Notes: generated by a model not told the origin, from the letters alone. 5,664 nt of DNA from Firmicutes bacterium UBA5500 (GCA_002427055.1 DIPA01000076.1:7017-12680), one strand, 5' to 3'. Positions 1-5,321 are shown, counted from the first letter of the stretch. Numbers and translations: made by a program.

Positions 1-192
1 GCCCGTAAAGGAGGCTTCTATTTCCTGCTCTATCATGCGGTTTAACGACTTGAGCAACGTTGTCTTTCCGCAACCAGAGGGGCCAATAATGCAGGTTATC
101 TTATTCTTAGGCAACTTCATATTAATATTTGAGAGTGCCTGCTTGCCATCATAACTGACATTTACATTCTTGAGCTCTAAGATTATTTCCAT
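1..192 (-). CDS. pstB: Phosphate ABC transporter ATP-binding protein PstB (N-terminal part, cut by window edge)
   Basis: This is the ATPase subunit of the phosphate importer; it hydrolyses ATP on the cytoplasmic face to drive phosphate through PstC-PstA. Only the first 64 codons are present. They start at the ATG at 192-190 and read in frame to the window edge. The Walker A motif GPSGCGKTT is at residues 37-45, followed by LLKSLNRM, a PstB-typical continuation. The N-terminal strand (LELKNVNVSYDGKQAL) is a normal ABC A-loop region with the aromatic Tyr. A good Shine-Dalgarno, AGAAGGAG, lies at 206-199, six bases before the ATG and inside the end of pstA. The gene overlaps the pstA stop by 10 bp, which indicates translational coupling. 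The signature motif, Walker B and any phoU downstream lie outside the window. Identity as PstB rather than another ABC ATPase rests on the motif context and on the neighbouring pstSCA. Confidence 0.95.
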   Translation of the reverse strand, partial: MEIILELKNVNVSYDGKQALSNINMKLPKNKITCIIGPSGCGKTTLLKSLNRMIEQEIEASFTG

Positions 193-1016
193 AGCTTGCT
201 CCTTCTGTTTGCATAAAAAATGGCCAGCCCGTTGCTAACTAATACTATTGCCATGAGCACGAACGCTGTACCATAGGCATTTTCTGTAGATGTGCCTTGA
301 GTAAGCAGCATAAAGAGGTGGTATGGCAAGGCCATGGCAGGCTCTAGCATGGTAGTGGGGACGGGGGAGTTGATGACTGCACCGGTGAAGATCAGCGGTG
401 CTGTTGCCCCTACTGCATAGCATCCGCCCAGTATTATACCTGAGACCAAACCTCCCTTGCAGCCTGGTAGCACAATTTTGCCTATAGTATGCAGTTTGCT
501 CACACCCAGTGCATAGGAGGCATTGATTAGATCGCTTGGGAATTCGCGCATTACTTTTTCAGCACGTACTTCAATGAAAGGCAGTATCATGATGCCTTGG
601 GCAATACCCCCTGCAAGAATAGATTTACCGAGGCCCATCCGTAACACTAGCAGCGTATAGCCGAACAGTCCTAACACGATTGACGGCACTCCTGCTACGC
701 CCTGTATTGCGGTTTGCATTAGTGCCGCTACTCTACGACTCTTGCAGTAGAAGACCAAATAGATGGCAGTAGCTATCCCTAATACTGCTCCGAGTGCGCA
801 AGCAACTAGGGTGAAGTATAGGCTACCAACTATGGCTGGTAATATGCCGCCTGCGCTGCCAATAATGCCACCACGGGGTACATCGGTAAGAAATTGCCAA
901 GAAATAGACTTGCTGCCGATAGCAAAAATGTAGGCAAACATGAAGACGATTATTGCTACGATCAGTAGCAGAGATGTATAAGCCCATATGCGCACAGCTC
1001 GTTGACGCCATTTCAT
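183..1016 (-). CDS. pstA: Phosphate ABC transporter permease PstA
   Basis: This 277-aa integral membrane protein is one half of the phosphate channel and pairs with PstC. It begins at the ATG at 1016, 13 bp after the pstC stop, with a G-rich ribosome-binding stretch (GGAGTAGGGGGG) that overlaps the end of pstC. Hydrophobic segments fall near residues 14-34, 60-90, 107-125, 132-150, 186-212 and 249-268, the six-helix plan of the family. The cytoplasmic EAA-type loop that docks on PstB is at about 165-184 (NASYALGVSK...IVLP). GVAGVPSIVLGLFGY at 106-120 matches the conserved PstA/PstC segment. The TAPLIFTG signature at 205-212 and LEPAMALPYHLF at 224-235 favour PstA over PstC. Oddity: the usual family pattern ARxxGETAPL reads CYAVGATAPL here, so the conserved Arg and Glu are Tyr200 and Ala204. 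The family assignment is firm. Whether the substitution changes transport is unknown. Confidence 0.95.
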   Translation of the reverse strand: MKWRQRAVRIWAYTSLLLIVAIIVFMFAYIFAIGSKSISWQFLTDVPRGGIIGSAGGILPAIVGSLYFTLVACALGAVLGIATAIYLVFYCKSRRVAALMQTAIQGVAGVPSIVLGLFGYTLLVLRMGLGKSILAGGIAQGIMILPFIEVRAEKVMREFPSDLINASYALGVSKLHTIGKIVLPGCKGGLVSGIILGGCYAVGATAPLIFTGAVINSPVPTTMLEPAMALPYHLFMLLTQGTSTENAYGTAFVLMAIVLVSNGLAIFYANRRSKLWK

Positions 1017-1029
1017 CTTTGCAGCCCCC

Positions 1030-1896
1030 CTACTCCAGTACCTTCTGTTTGACGCTCATGATAATGGCATTGATAGCGAATAGCAGTAGCATCAGAACTA
1101 GGCCGGCCGCATAAAGAGCATGGTAATGCAGGCTGTTTACTTCCACCATCCCCATTTCTAGTGCAATTAGCGCGGGTATGGTCTGAGCTTTCCCCAGCAG
1201 GGTGGGAAATTTGGTGGAGTTGCCGATAACCATCATCACTGCCATCGTTTCCCCCATTGCGCGACCAATGGCCAAAGCCATGCTGACTAATATACTCTTG
1301 CGCGAAGCGGGTAGTATGAGTTCTGTAACCATGTACCATTTGGATACGCCTAGTGCGCTAGAGGTTTTCTCATAGGCCTCTCTATGCTTTAGCATGGTTT
1401 CGCTACAGGCCGAGATCATAAAAGGCAGTATCATAATTGACAAGAGGATGCCGCCAGCAAGTACAGATTCTCCGGCTGATCTGCCCAGATTCTCGAAGCA
1501 CTTCACAATCACCATTAGCCCGACAAATCCGTACACAACAGAGGGTATCCCGGCTAGGAGGTCTATGAAAGGATATAAGAGGTTGCGCTGCCTCTGATTT
1601 GCTTGACAGGAAAGAAAGACTGCAGCGCCCACGCCTACGACAAGCGCAATGGCTACTGCTATTGCTGAAACATATAGGGTGGCTACTATCATGTTGAATA
1701 TGCCGTAACTGGGCTCGCCGACAAAAGCAACAGGATACCATTTGCTGCCGAACACAAAATCAGCGACCCCTATTTGCTTAAATGCGGGTATGCTTTCGCG
1801 CGCTATGAAGAGAGTGATAAACACAAGCAACAGCGCGGTGATGGCAGCGAGTAGCTTGATGATCCTTGACACGATTTTGTCGAGACTGGTATGCAT
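1030..1896 (-). CDS. pstC: Phosphate ABC transporter permease PstC
   Basis: This 288-aa integral membrane permease is the partner of PstA. The ATG at 1896 is set by a near-perfect Shine-Dalgarno, AAGGAGAT, at 1910-1903. Hydrophobic segments occur near residues 12-31, 66-96, 107-132, 145-163, 201-224 and 258-281. Family motifs seen are LLAGIPSVVYGFVGL at 113-127, the EAA-type PstB-docking loop at about 176-196 (EKTSSALGVSK...LILP), and the helix with GRAMGETMAV at 211-220. That last motif keeps the Arg (212) and Glu (216) that its partner PstA has lost. ESIPAF at 34-39 is also common in PstC N-termini. The gene lies 91 bp downstream of pstS, beyond an intrinsic terminator, and 13 bp upstream of pstA. 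Its supply therefore probably depends on read-through of that terminator, since no clear separate promoter was seen in the gap. Confidence 0.96.
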   Translation of the reverse strand: MHTSLDKIVSRIIKLLAAITALLLVFITLFIARESIPAFKQIGVADFVFGSKWYPVAFVGEPSYGIFNMIVATLYVSAIAVAIALVVGVGAAVFLSCQANQRQRNLLYPFIDLLAGIPSVVYGFVGLMVIVKCFENLGRSAGESVLAGGILLSIMILPFMISACSETMLKHREAYEKTSSALGVSKWYMVTELILPASRKSILVSMALAIGRAMGETMAVMMVIGNSTKFPTLLGKAQTIPALIALEMGMVEVNSLHYHALYAAGLVLMLLLFAINAIIMSVKQKVLE

Positions 1897-1924
1897 AGCA
1901 TTATCTCCTTGACAAAGGATTTCT

Positions 1925-1968
1925 AAAAAACCAAATATACCGCCACCTGGTATGGTGGCGGTATATTT
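1925..1968 (-). terminator. Intrinsic terminator/attenuator between pstS and pstC
   Basis: A perfect 15-bp inverted repeat has arms at 1933-1947 and 1954-1968 and a 6-base loop. It is followed on the minus strand by GG and then six Ts (1930-1925), 20 bp after the pstS stop. Such a structure inside a pst operon is expected to end most transcripts after pstS and let a fraction continue into pstCAB. This would give an excess of binding protein over permease. On the plus strand the T-tail is only four bases, so activity in that direction would be weaker. The structure is plain in the sequence. The read-through role is inferred from its position. Confidence 0.9.
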
Positions 1969-1987
1969 TCATTGACATAACAAGAAG

Positions 1988-2875
1988 TTACTTGCTGGGG
2001 ATATAGCCATTGTCAATAATAGCAGCTTTACCGACGTCGGAGTAGATGTAATCGATGAAAGCCTGTTGGGCTTTGGTCGGCTCGCCATCCATGATGAACA
2101 TGACCGGACGCTGAATGGTATAGGACCCATCAATAATATTCGCTTCAGTAGGTTCTACGCCATCAACCTTAAACGCAAATAAGTTATCAATGTTTTTGTT
2201 ATAGACGCCATAACCAGCGTAGCCGATAGCCCATTTATTTTCAACAATCTTTGTTGCCAGGGCGCCCATAGAAGGGGATTGGATAGCGTTCTCCGAGATG
2301 AGGGTCTCGCCCATGATGGCCTTCTGGAACACTTCATATGCTCCGCCGCTTAGGTCGCGAATGACAACCACGATTTCCTGATGTTCAAGAGAAGGATCTA
2401 CTTCATCCCAGTATTTGAGCTCGCCGGAGAAGATCTTTTTCGCCAGGTCAGAAGAGATATCATCCATCAGTTTGCAAATGGGGTTATTTTTGTTGACGGA
2501 TATAGTAAGTGCATCTTTAGCAACCATATATTCATGGTAGTCTTTTATAGCTTCTTTTTCGGAATCTTTGATTGCGCGTGCCAGCATGCCAAAGTCACTG
2601 GTTCCTTCAAGCACAGCTTTGACGCCAGCTCCACTGCCGCCGGAGGAAACGTAAATAGCGATATCGGTTTCAGGGAAGCTTGGGTCGACTTTGTTCCAGG
2701 TCTTATATTCTTCGGTGAAAGTGGATCCGATGGAAGCGATGATAGGGGCGAGGGAAGTAGATCCGTTGAAGTAGATTTGGCCCTTAAAAGCGTTCTTGTC
2801 AGAGTTTGGCGTACAGCCAGTGAATAATGCGGCTACCATAAGTAAGGAGATTAACAACGCAGCAGTCTTTTTCAT
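1988..2875 (-). CDS. pstS: Phosphate-binding lipoprotein PstS
   Basis: This 295-aa extracytoplasmic phosphate receptor delivers phosphate to PstC-PstA. The start at the ATG at 2875 is supported by GGAGGG at 2888-2883, seven bases upstream. Residues 1-20 form a lipoprotein signal peptide (Lys-Lys, hydrophobic core), with lipobox LFTG-Cys21, so the protein should be lipid-anchored to the outer face of the membrane. Expected ligand-loop motifs are present: GSTSLAP at 38-44, SSGGSGAG at 77-84, TSDFG at 92-96 (Asp94), and RDLSGGAYEVF at 173-183. Further PstS landmarks are KIFSGELKYWDEV at 147-159, typical of the PBP-like domain, and GYAGYGVY at 218-225. Length fits Gram-positive PstS. It is the first gene of the pst operon. 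Regulation by phosphate limitation is the family norm, but I could not find a convincing Pho box upstream. Confidence 0.97.
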   Translation of the reverse strand: MKKTAALLISLLMVAALFTGCTPNSDKNAFKGQIYFNGSTSLAPIIASIGSTFTEEYKTWNKVDPSFPETDIAIYVSSGGSGAGVKAVLEGTSDFGMLARAIKDSEKEAIKDYHEYMVAKDALTISVNKNNPICKLMDDISSDLAKKIFSGELKYWDEVDPSLEHQEIVVVIRDLSGGAYEVFQKAIMGETLISENAIQSPSMGALATKIVENKWAIGYAGYGVYNKNIDNLFAFKVDGVEPTEANIIDGSYTIQRPVMFIMDGEPTKAQQAFIDYIYSDVGKAAIIDNGYIPSK

Positions 2876-2924
2876 GCTCTAACCCTCCATAATGTATGTT
2901 AAGACAATATATAAGCCGCAAATA

Positions 2925-2966
2925 TGCTTGCAGCTAGTTGGAGGATATCATGTTTGCTTGCATGTA
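2925..2966. repeat. Pair of 12-bp direct repeats 30 bp apart flanking the pstS -10 region
   Basis: TGCTTGCAGCTA at 2925-2936 and TGCTTGCATGTA at 2955-2966 match at 10 of 12 positions. Their starts are 30 bp apart, close to three turns of the helix, so both lie on about the same face of the DNA. One copy lies at the predicted start site and the other just beside the candidate -35 box. This is suggestive of protein-binding half-sites, but chance cannot be ruled out in AT-rich intergenic DNA. Confidence 0.35.
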
Positions 2967-2971
2967 GTCAA
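2942..2971 (-). promoter_or_regulatory. Candidate pstS promoter
   Basis: On the minus strand TTGACT (2971-2966) is followed after 18 bp by TATCCT (2947-2942), with a TG one base before the second hexamer, an extended -10 arrangement. The match is five of six at -35 and four of six at -10. Transcription would begin near 2935 and leave a leader of about 60 nt before pstS. The candidate is supported only by consensus matching. A dyad and two direct repeats overlie it, which is what an operator would look like. Confidence 0.45.
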
Positions 2972-2986
2972 TATGCAACATAAACA
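2951..2986. promoter_or_regulatory. Interrupted dyad over the pstS -35 region (possible operator)
   Basis: TGTTT (2951-2955) and TTGCAT (2958-2963) are mirrored by ATGCAA (2973-2978) and AAACA (2982-2986). This gives an 11-bp interrupted palindrome with a 9-base centre that contains most of the candidate -35 box. A regulator bound here would compete with or contact RNA polymerase. No known operator consensus is recognised, so the role is inferred from position alone. Confidence 0.35.
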
Positions 2987-2989
2987 AGG

Positions 2990-3068
2990 GGTCTCCGCTA
3001 GCATACATGTGTAATCTATACTGATGCTGATGGGCATCGGTATAAGTAGAACACAGCTAGCAGAGACC
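2990..3068. other. 79-nt three-tier hairpin in the pstS upstream region (unassigned structured element)
   Basis: Three nested helices share one axis. The outer arms, 2990-3002 with 3056-3068, give 13 positions with one mismatch. The middle arms, 3008-3012 (TGTGT) with 3051-3055 (ACACA), give 5 bp. The inner arms, 3017-3027 with 3034-3044, give 11 bp with a six-base loop. A five-base one-sided bulge (3003-3007) and an asymmetric internal loop (3013-3016 against 3045-3050) separate the tiers. As plus-strand RNA the inner helix is closed by a U-G pair; as minus-strand RNA the outer mismatch becomes G-U. Folding therefore does not decide the strand. No T-run follows on either side, so it is not a standard terminator. 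No riboswitch family is recognised, and no target-site duplication was seen at its ends. Confidence 0.55.
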
Positions 3069-3152
3069 TTAGCTCTATTATGGCCAGCATTGCGCAATGT
3101 ATGCTTGGTAATTTTTGCTCATATTTTGATTCCCTATTGATCTATCACAGCA

Positions 3153-3207
3153 TTGCCCAAAGCCAAGGGGCGGATCTCATCCGCTCCCTATATCCAGCCT
3201 TGGGCAA
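3153..3207 (+). other. Nested hairpin upstream of the plus-strand gene
   Basis: TTGCCCAA (3153-3160) pairs perfectly with TTGGGCAA (3200-3207). Inside it, GGGGCGGAT (3167-3175) pairs with ATCCGCTCC (3179-3187) across a three-base loop, with one G-U pair if read as plus-strand RNA. An alternative pairing, CCAAGG (3163-3168) with CCTTGG (3198-3203), would exclude both of these helices. Such mutually exclusive folds are typical of leader regulators. However, no promoter could be placed upstream, and no T-run follows to make a terminator. Confidence 0.4.
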
Positions 3208-3283
3208 CCTTTCAAGGTGATCTACGTATAGACTACTAAAGTTACCGCAACGCCTTTGCCGTTGCTAGGAGGGAGTGGCGCAG

Positions 3284-3736
3284 ATGTCAGATTTTCGGGA
3301 CACTAATGCTGAGCAACGCGAACTACGTGAAGCCATTGCAGCCGGTCAAGAGGTCTTGTATCACCTCGACTCCGTTGGCAAATCGCTAGATTCGGCTTCC
3401 AACTGGGGCATTTGGGACATGTTGGGCGGTGGTCTGTTTGTGACTTGGGCTAAGCACTCTAAGCTAGACCAAGCCAGAGAAGCAGCGCGCAAAGCGCAAC
3501 AGGCTTGTCGTGTTTTTGCCCGCGAGCTAAAGGATGTACAAATGCAGCTAGATTCTAGCCTGCAGCTAGATGGCTTCCTTAAGTTTGCCGACTTCTTCTT
3601 TGATGGTTTTCTTGCCGACATCATGGTGCAGTCACGCATCGGAGCCATGCGCGATGATATTCGCCGTCAACGCGCTTATATAGAGCGCACGCTGCAAACA
3701 TTACGTTCGAGATTACAGAGCATTAATCAGGAATAA
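3284..3736 (+). CDS. Conserved-looking small helical protein of unknown function
   Basis: The product is 150 aa, starting at the ATG at 3284. AGGAGGG at 3267-3273 sits ten bases before this ATG but only one base before the upstream in-frame GTG at 3275, so the ATG is preferred. No signal peptide or obvious membrane helix is seen. The chain appears mostly alpha-helical: a charged N-terminal helix (about 8-35), a Gly/Trp-rich turn with WGIWDMLGGG near 41-50 and then WAKHSKLDQA, a long Ala/Arg-rich helix (about 61-92), an aromatic stretch (FLKFADFFFDGFLADIMVQS), and a basic C-terminal helix (about 118-148). The WGxWDxLGGG...KHxxxDxA pattern resembles, from memory, uncharacterised proteins of other Bacillota; no function is known to me. 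It stands alone, divergent from pstS and convergent with aspS, with 35 bp and no clear terminator between the convergent ends. Confidence 0.85.
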   Translation: MSDFRDTNAEQRELREAIAAGQEVLYHLDSVGKSLDSASNWGIWDMLGGGLFVTWAKHSKLDQAREAARKAQQACRVFARELKDVQMQLDSSLQLDGFLKFADFFFDGFLADIMVQSRIGAMRDDIRRQRAYIERTLQTLRSRLQSINQE

Positions 3737-3771
3737 CAGTTACACAGGCCTTTTCTGATTTTCGGCTCCAG

Positions 3772-5064
3772 TTACGGCACTAGCCGCTGGCGGTCGCGCG
3801 GGAAGAGGGTGGCTTGGCGCAAGTTATCGAGGCCGAGCATGCGGGCAGTTAACCGCTCTAGGCCGATGGCCAGCCCACCGTGCGGTGGTGCGCCATATTT
3901 GAATGCTTCTAGGTAAAACGCATAGGCTTCCGGGTTAAGGCCGCGGGTTAGCAAAGCCTGCACTAGCTCATCATGTCGGTGAATACGCAGACCGCCGGTG
4001 GTGATCTCGAGGCCGCGGAACAGCAAGTCGAAGGAATGCGTCAGCTCGGGGGCCTCTCTTTTGCTAAGCGCATAGAAAGGCCGCACTGTAGTTGGGTAGT
4101 CGGTCACGAATACCAAGGGGGTTGCCCAAGTTCGCTCGGCGTATTGGCAAAGCAATTTTTCGCCTGCTGGGTCGAGGTTGCCCACAGGTGATGGGTGCCC
4201 ATATTCACTTGTCAGAATGGTTTGGGCCTCAGCCAATGCTAGGCGCGGAATGCGTTTAATCTGTGGCACTGTCGCTCCTAGTAGTTCTAGCTCACTGCTG
4301 CACTTTTCATTCACGGCGGCAAAGATGCTCTGTAATAATTCGGTTTCTAAATCCATCAATGTGCCTGCGTCATCAATGAAGCCCAGCTCTAGGTCGAGGC
4401 TGGTGAATTCATTGATGTGGCGCGACGTGTTGTGTAACTCGGCCCGAAAAACTGGTCCTACCTCAAAGACACGCTCAAACCCTGCACTGACTAGCATTTG
4501 CTTGTAGAACTGGGGGCTTTGAGCCAGGTAAGCCGTTTGCTCAAAATACTGTACGGGAAATAACTCTGCCCCGCCTTCGGTGCCGGTGGCTACGATTTTG
4601 GGTGTCTGTACTTCTAAGAAACCGGCCGCGACCAAGTGAGCGCGGAATGCTTGGGCAACGACTGCTTTGATGTGAAAGATGGCTTGGTTATGCTCGTGAC
4701 GTAGGCTGAGTACCCGGTGGTTAAGAATTTGCTCGCTTCCTGCCTTGATTTCCGCCAGATGCAGCTCAAAGGGCAATTCGTCTGCCTCTGCTAAGATGGT
4801 GACTGCATCGGCTTGCAGCTCGTAGCCTTGTTGCGATTTGCTTGTTACCACTTTCCCTTTGATTGCAACTACGCTTTCGTGGGGCAGAGCAGTAAGAGCT
4901 AGCGCCCCACTTACTACTACCTGTGCCCAGCCACTGCGGTCGCGTACTACCCAGAAGGCGAGCTGACGACCTACTTGGCGCACTAGTTGCACCCAACCAG
5001 CCAACTCGACTACTTGCCCATTATGGGCTGCCAACTCTTTGCATAAAACCCTTTTAATGAACAA
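3772..5064 (-). CDS. aspS: Aspartate--tRNA ligase, archaeal/non-discriminating type
   Basis: This 430-aa class IIb aminoacyl-tRNA synthetase charges tRNA-Asp with aspartate, and in many relatives tRNA-Asn as well for later amidation by GatCAB. Length and motifs fit the compact archaeal-type AspRS, not the roughly 590-aa bacterial form with its GAD insertion. An N-terminal anticodon-binding OB fold (about 8-95, with LAGWVQLVRQVG) is followed by the catalytic core. The core has GTEGGAELFPVQYF near 161-174, SPQFYKQM near 183-190, motif 2 FRAELHNTSRHINEF (206-220) and motif 3 with GLAIGLERL and TLFPRDR near 397-425. LDLE after motif 2 and the GGLRIHRHD stretch favour AspRS over AsnRS. Start: GGAGGTG (5077-5071) sits eight bases before a TTG at 5064; an earlier in-frame TTG at 5079 overlaps that ribosome site and is rejected. 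An ATT at 5058 is a less likely alternative. Expression is controlled by the T-box leader. Confidence 0.93.
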   Translation of the reverse strand: MFIKRVLCKELAAHNGQVVELAGWVQLVRQVGRQLAFWVVRDRSGWAQVVVSGALALTALPHESVVAIKGKVVTSKSQQGYELQADAVTILAEADELPFELHLAEIKAGSEQILNHRVLSLRHEHNQAIFHIKAVVAQAFRAHLVAAGFLEVQTPKIVATGTEGGAELFPVQYFEQTAYLAQSPQFYKQMLVSAGFERVFEVGPVFRAELHNTSRHINEFTSLDLELGFIDDAGTLMDLETELLQSIFAAVNEKCSSELELLGATVPQIKRIPRLALAEAQTILTSEYGHPSPVGNLDPAGEKLLCQYAERTWATPLVFVTDYPTTVRPFYALSKREAPELTHSFDLLFRGLEITTGGLRIHRHDELVQALLTRGLNPEAYAFYLEAFKYGAPPHGGLAIGLERLTARMLGLDNLRQATLFPRDRQRLVP

Positions 5065-5081
5065 AAAAAGCACCTCCAAAT

Positions 5082-5117
5082 AAACCCCTCGCTCGCATTT
5101 AGGGACGAGGAGGGGTT
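5082..5117 (-). terminator. T-box regulated terminator
   Basis: On the minus strand AACCCCTC (5117-5110) pairs with GAGGGGTT (5090-5083), and CTCG (5109-5106) pairs with CGAG (5095-5092), leaving one bulged C. The sequence then runs TATTTGG rather than a long pure T-run; a seven-T stretch comes only later (5069-5063), past the ribosome site. The 5' arm and loop contain the CGTCCCT needed for the antiterminator, so the two folds exclude each other as expected. The same arm also holds CCTCC, which could pair with the GGAGG ribosome site. Confidence 0.8.
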
Positions 5118-5315
5118 ACCCGCGGTGCCACCCTAGTTGATATGCCCTATGCTAGGCATATCCTACTTGGCTTTCTATAACGGGAAAGCCCCGGCCTGCT
5201 TGATCACAGACAGCTCTTTCGGTGTCTTTCGCTAGCCAAGCGGCCCTAAGCTCACACCGGCCTTAGGTCGCTGTATTGCCCCTGGACTAGCTACTCTCCG
5301 AGTTCATAGCTAATT
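5082..5315 (-). promoter_or_regulatory. T-box riboswitch, specifier GAC (tRNA-Asp), controlling aspS
   Basis: The leader RNA binds uncharged tRNA and prevents termination before aspS. The T-box AGGGTGGCACCGCGGG is at 5134-5119, with the pairing partner CGTCCCT downstream at 5107-5101. Stem I is recognisable by AGTA of the loop-E turn, the helix GCTAG/CTAGC, the apical AGCGACC...GGTGTGAGC features, and CGAAA just before the specifier. Aligned from memory with the well-known glyQS leader, where CGAAA is followed by GGC, the specifier here is GAC at 5226-5224, an aspartate codon. A perfect 8-bp hairpin at 5162-5139 occupies the stem III position. The specifier agrees with the AspRS identity of the gene. 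The start of the element is estimated from the promoter. Confidence 0.95.
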
Positions 5316-5321
5316 TTACTT

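Larger units (their letters stand above)
2876..3283. other. Intergenic region between divergent pstS and the plus-strand gene
   Basis: No convincing protein gene is seen in this stretch of about 400 bp. It holds the pstS Shine-Dalgarno and candidate promoter, the dyad and direct repeats over it, the 79-nt hairpin, and the nested hairpin at 3153-3207. It also holds a 12-bp perfect palindrome CATTGCGCAATG (3088-3099), a 9-bp direct repeat CAGCATTGC (3085-3093 and 3148-3156), and a short hairpin GCAACG/CGTTGC (3247-3252 and 3260-3265). That last hairpin ends just before the Shine-Dalgarno of the plus-strand gene. The density of inverted repeats is high for a simple divergent promoter region. I could not place a confident promoter for the plus-strand gene. 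Confidence 0.6.

Noticed and set aside
2881..2906. Possible Pho box (TTGTCTTAACATACATTA) upstream of pstS on the minus strand
   Set aside because: The first half-site matches only loosely and the second not at all; a single TTAACA is not enough for a PhoP-type site.
2990..3068. The 79-nt hairpin as a miniature insertion element with 13-bp terminal inverted repeats
   Set aside because: No target-site duplication is seen, and pairing continues through the middle and inner parts, which fits a folded RNA better; it is kept open only as a minor alternative.
3024..3140. A 38-codon plus-strand open frame starting at an ATG in the 79-nt hairpin, with a hydrophobic C-terminal half
   Set aside because: No Shine-Dalgarno precedes either possible ATG, the start lies inside the inner stem of the hairpin, and nothing in the product is recognisable; chance is the simplest explanation.
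3275..3283. GTG at 3275 as the start of the plus-strand gene
   Set aside because: It lies one base after AGGAGGG, too close for initiation; the ATG at 3284 has proper spacing.
3737..3771. A bidirectional terminator between the convergent orphan gene and aspS
   Set aside because: The 35-bp gap has T-rich stretches but no inverted repeat long enough to support a terminator.
3973..4507. Plus-strand open frames inside aspS
   Set aside because: They are antisense shadows of a well-supported synthetase, with no ribosome sites and no recognisable motifs.
5065..5079. TTG at 5079 as the start of aspS
   Set aside because: This codon overlaps the GGAGGTG ribosome site itself and has no site upstream; it would also place the start inside the tail of the T-box terminator.
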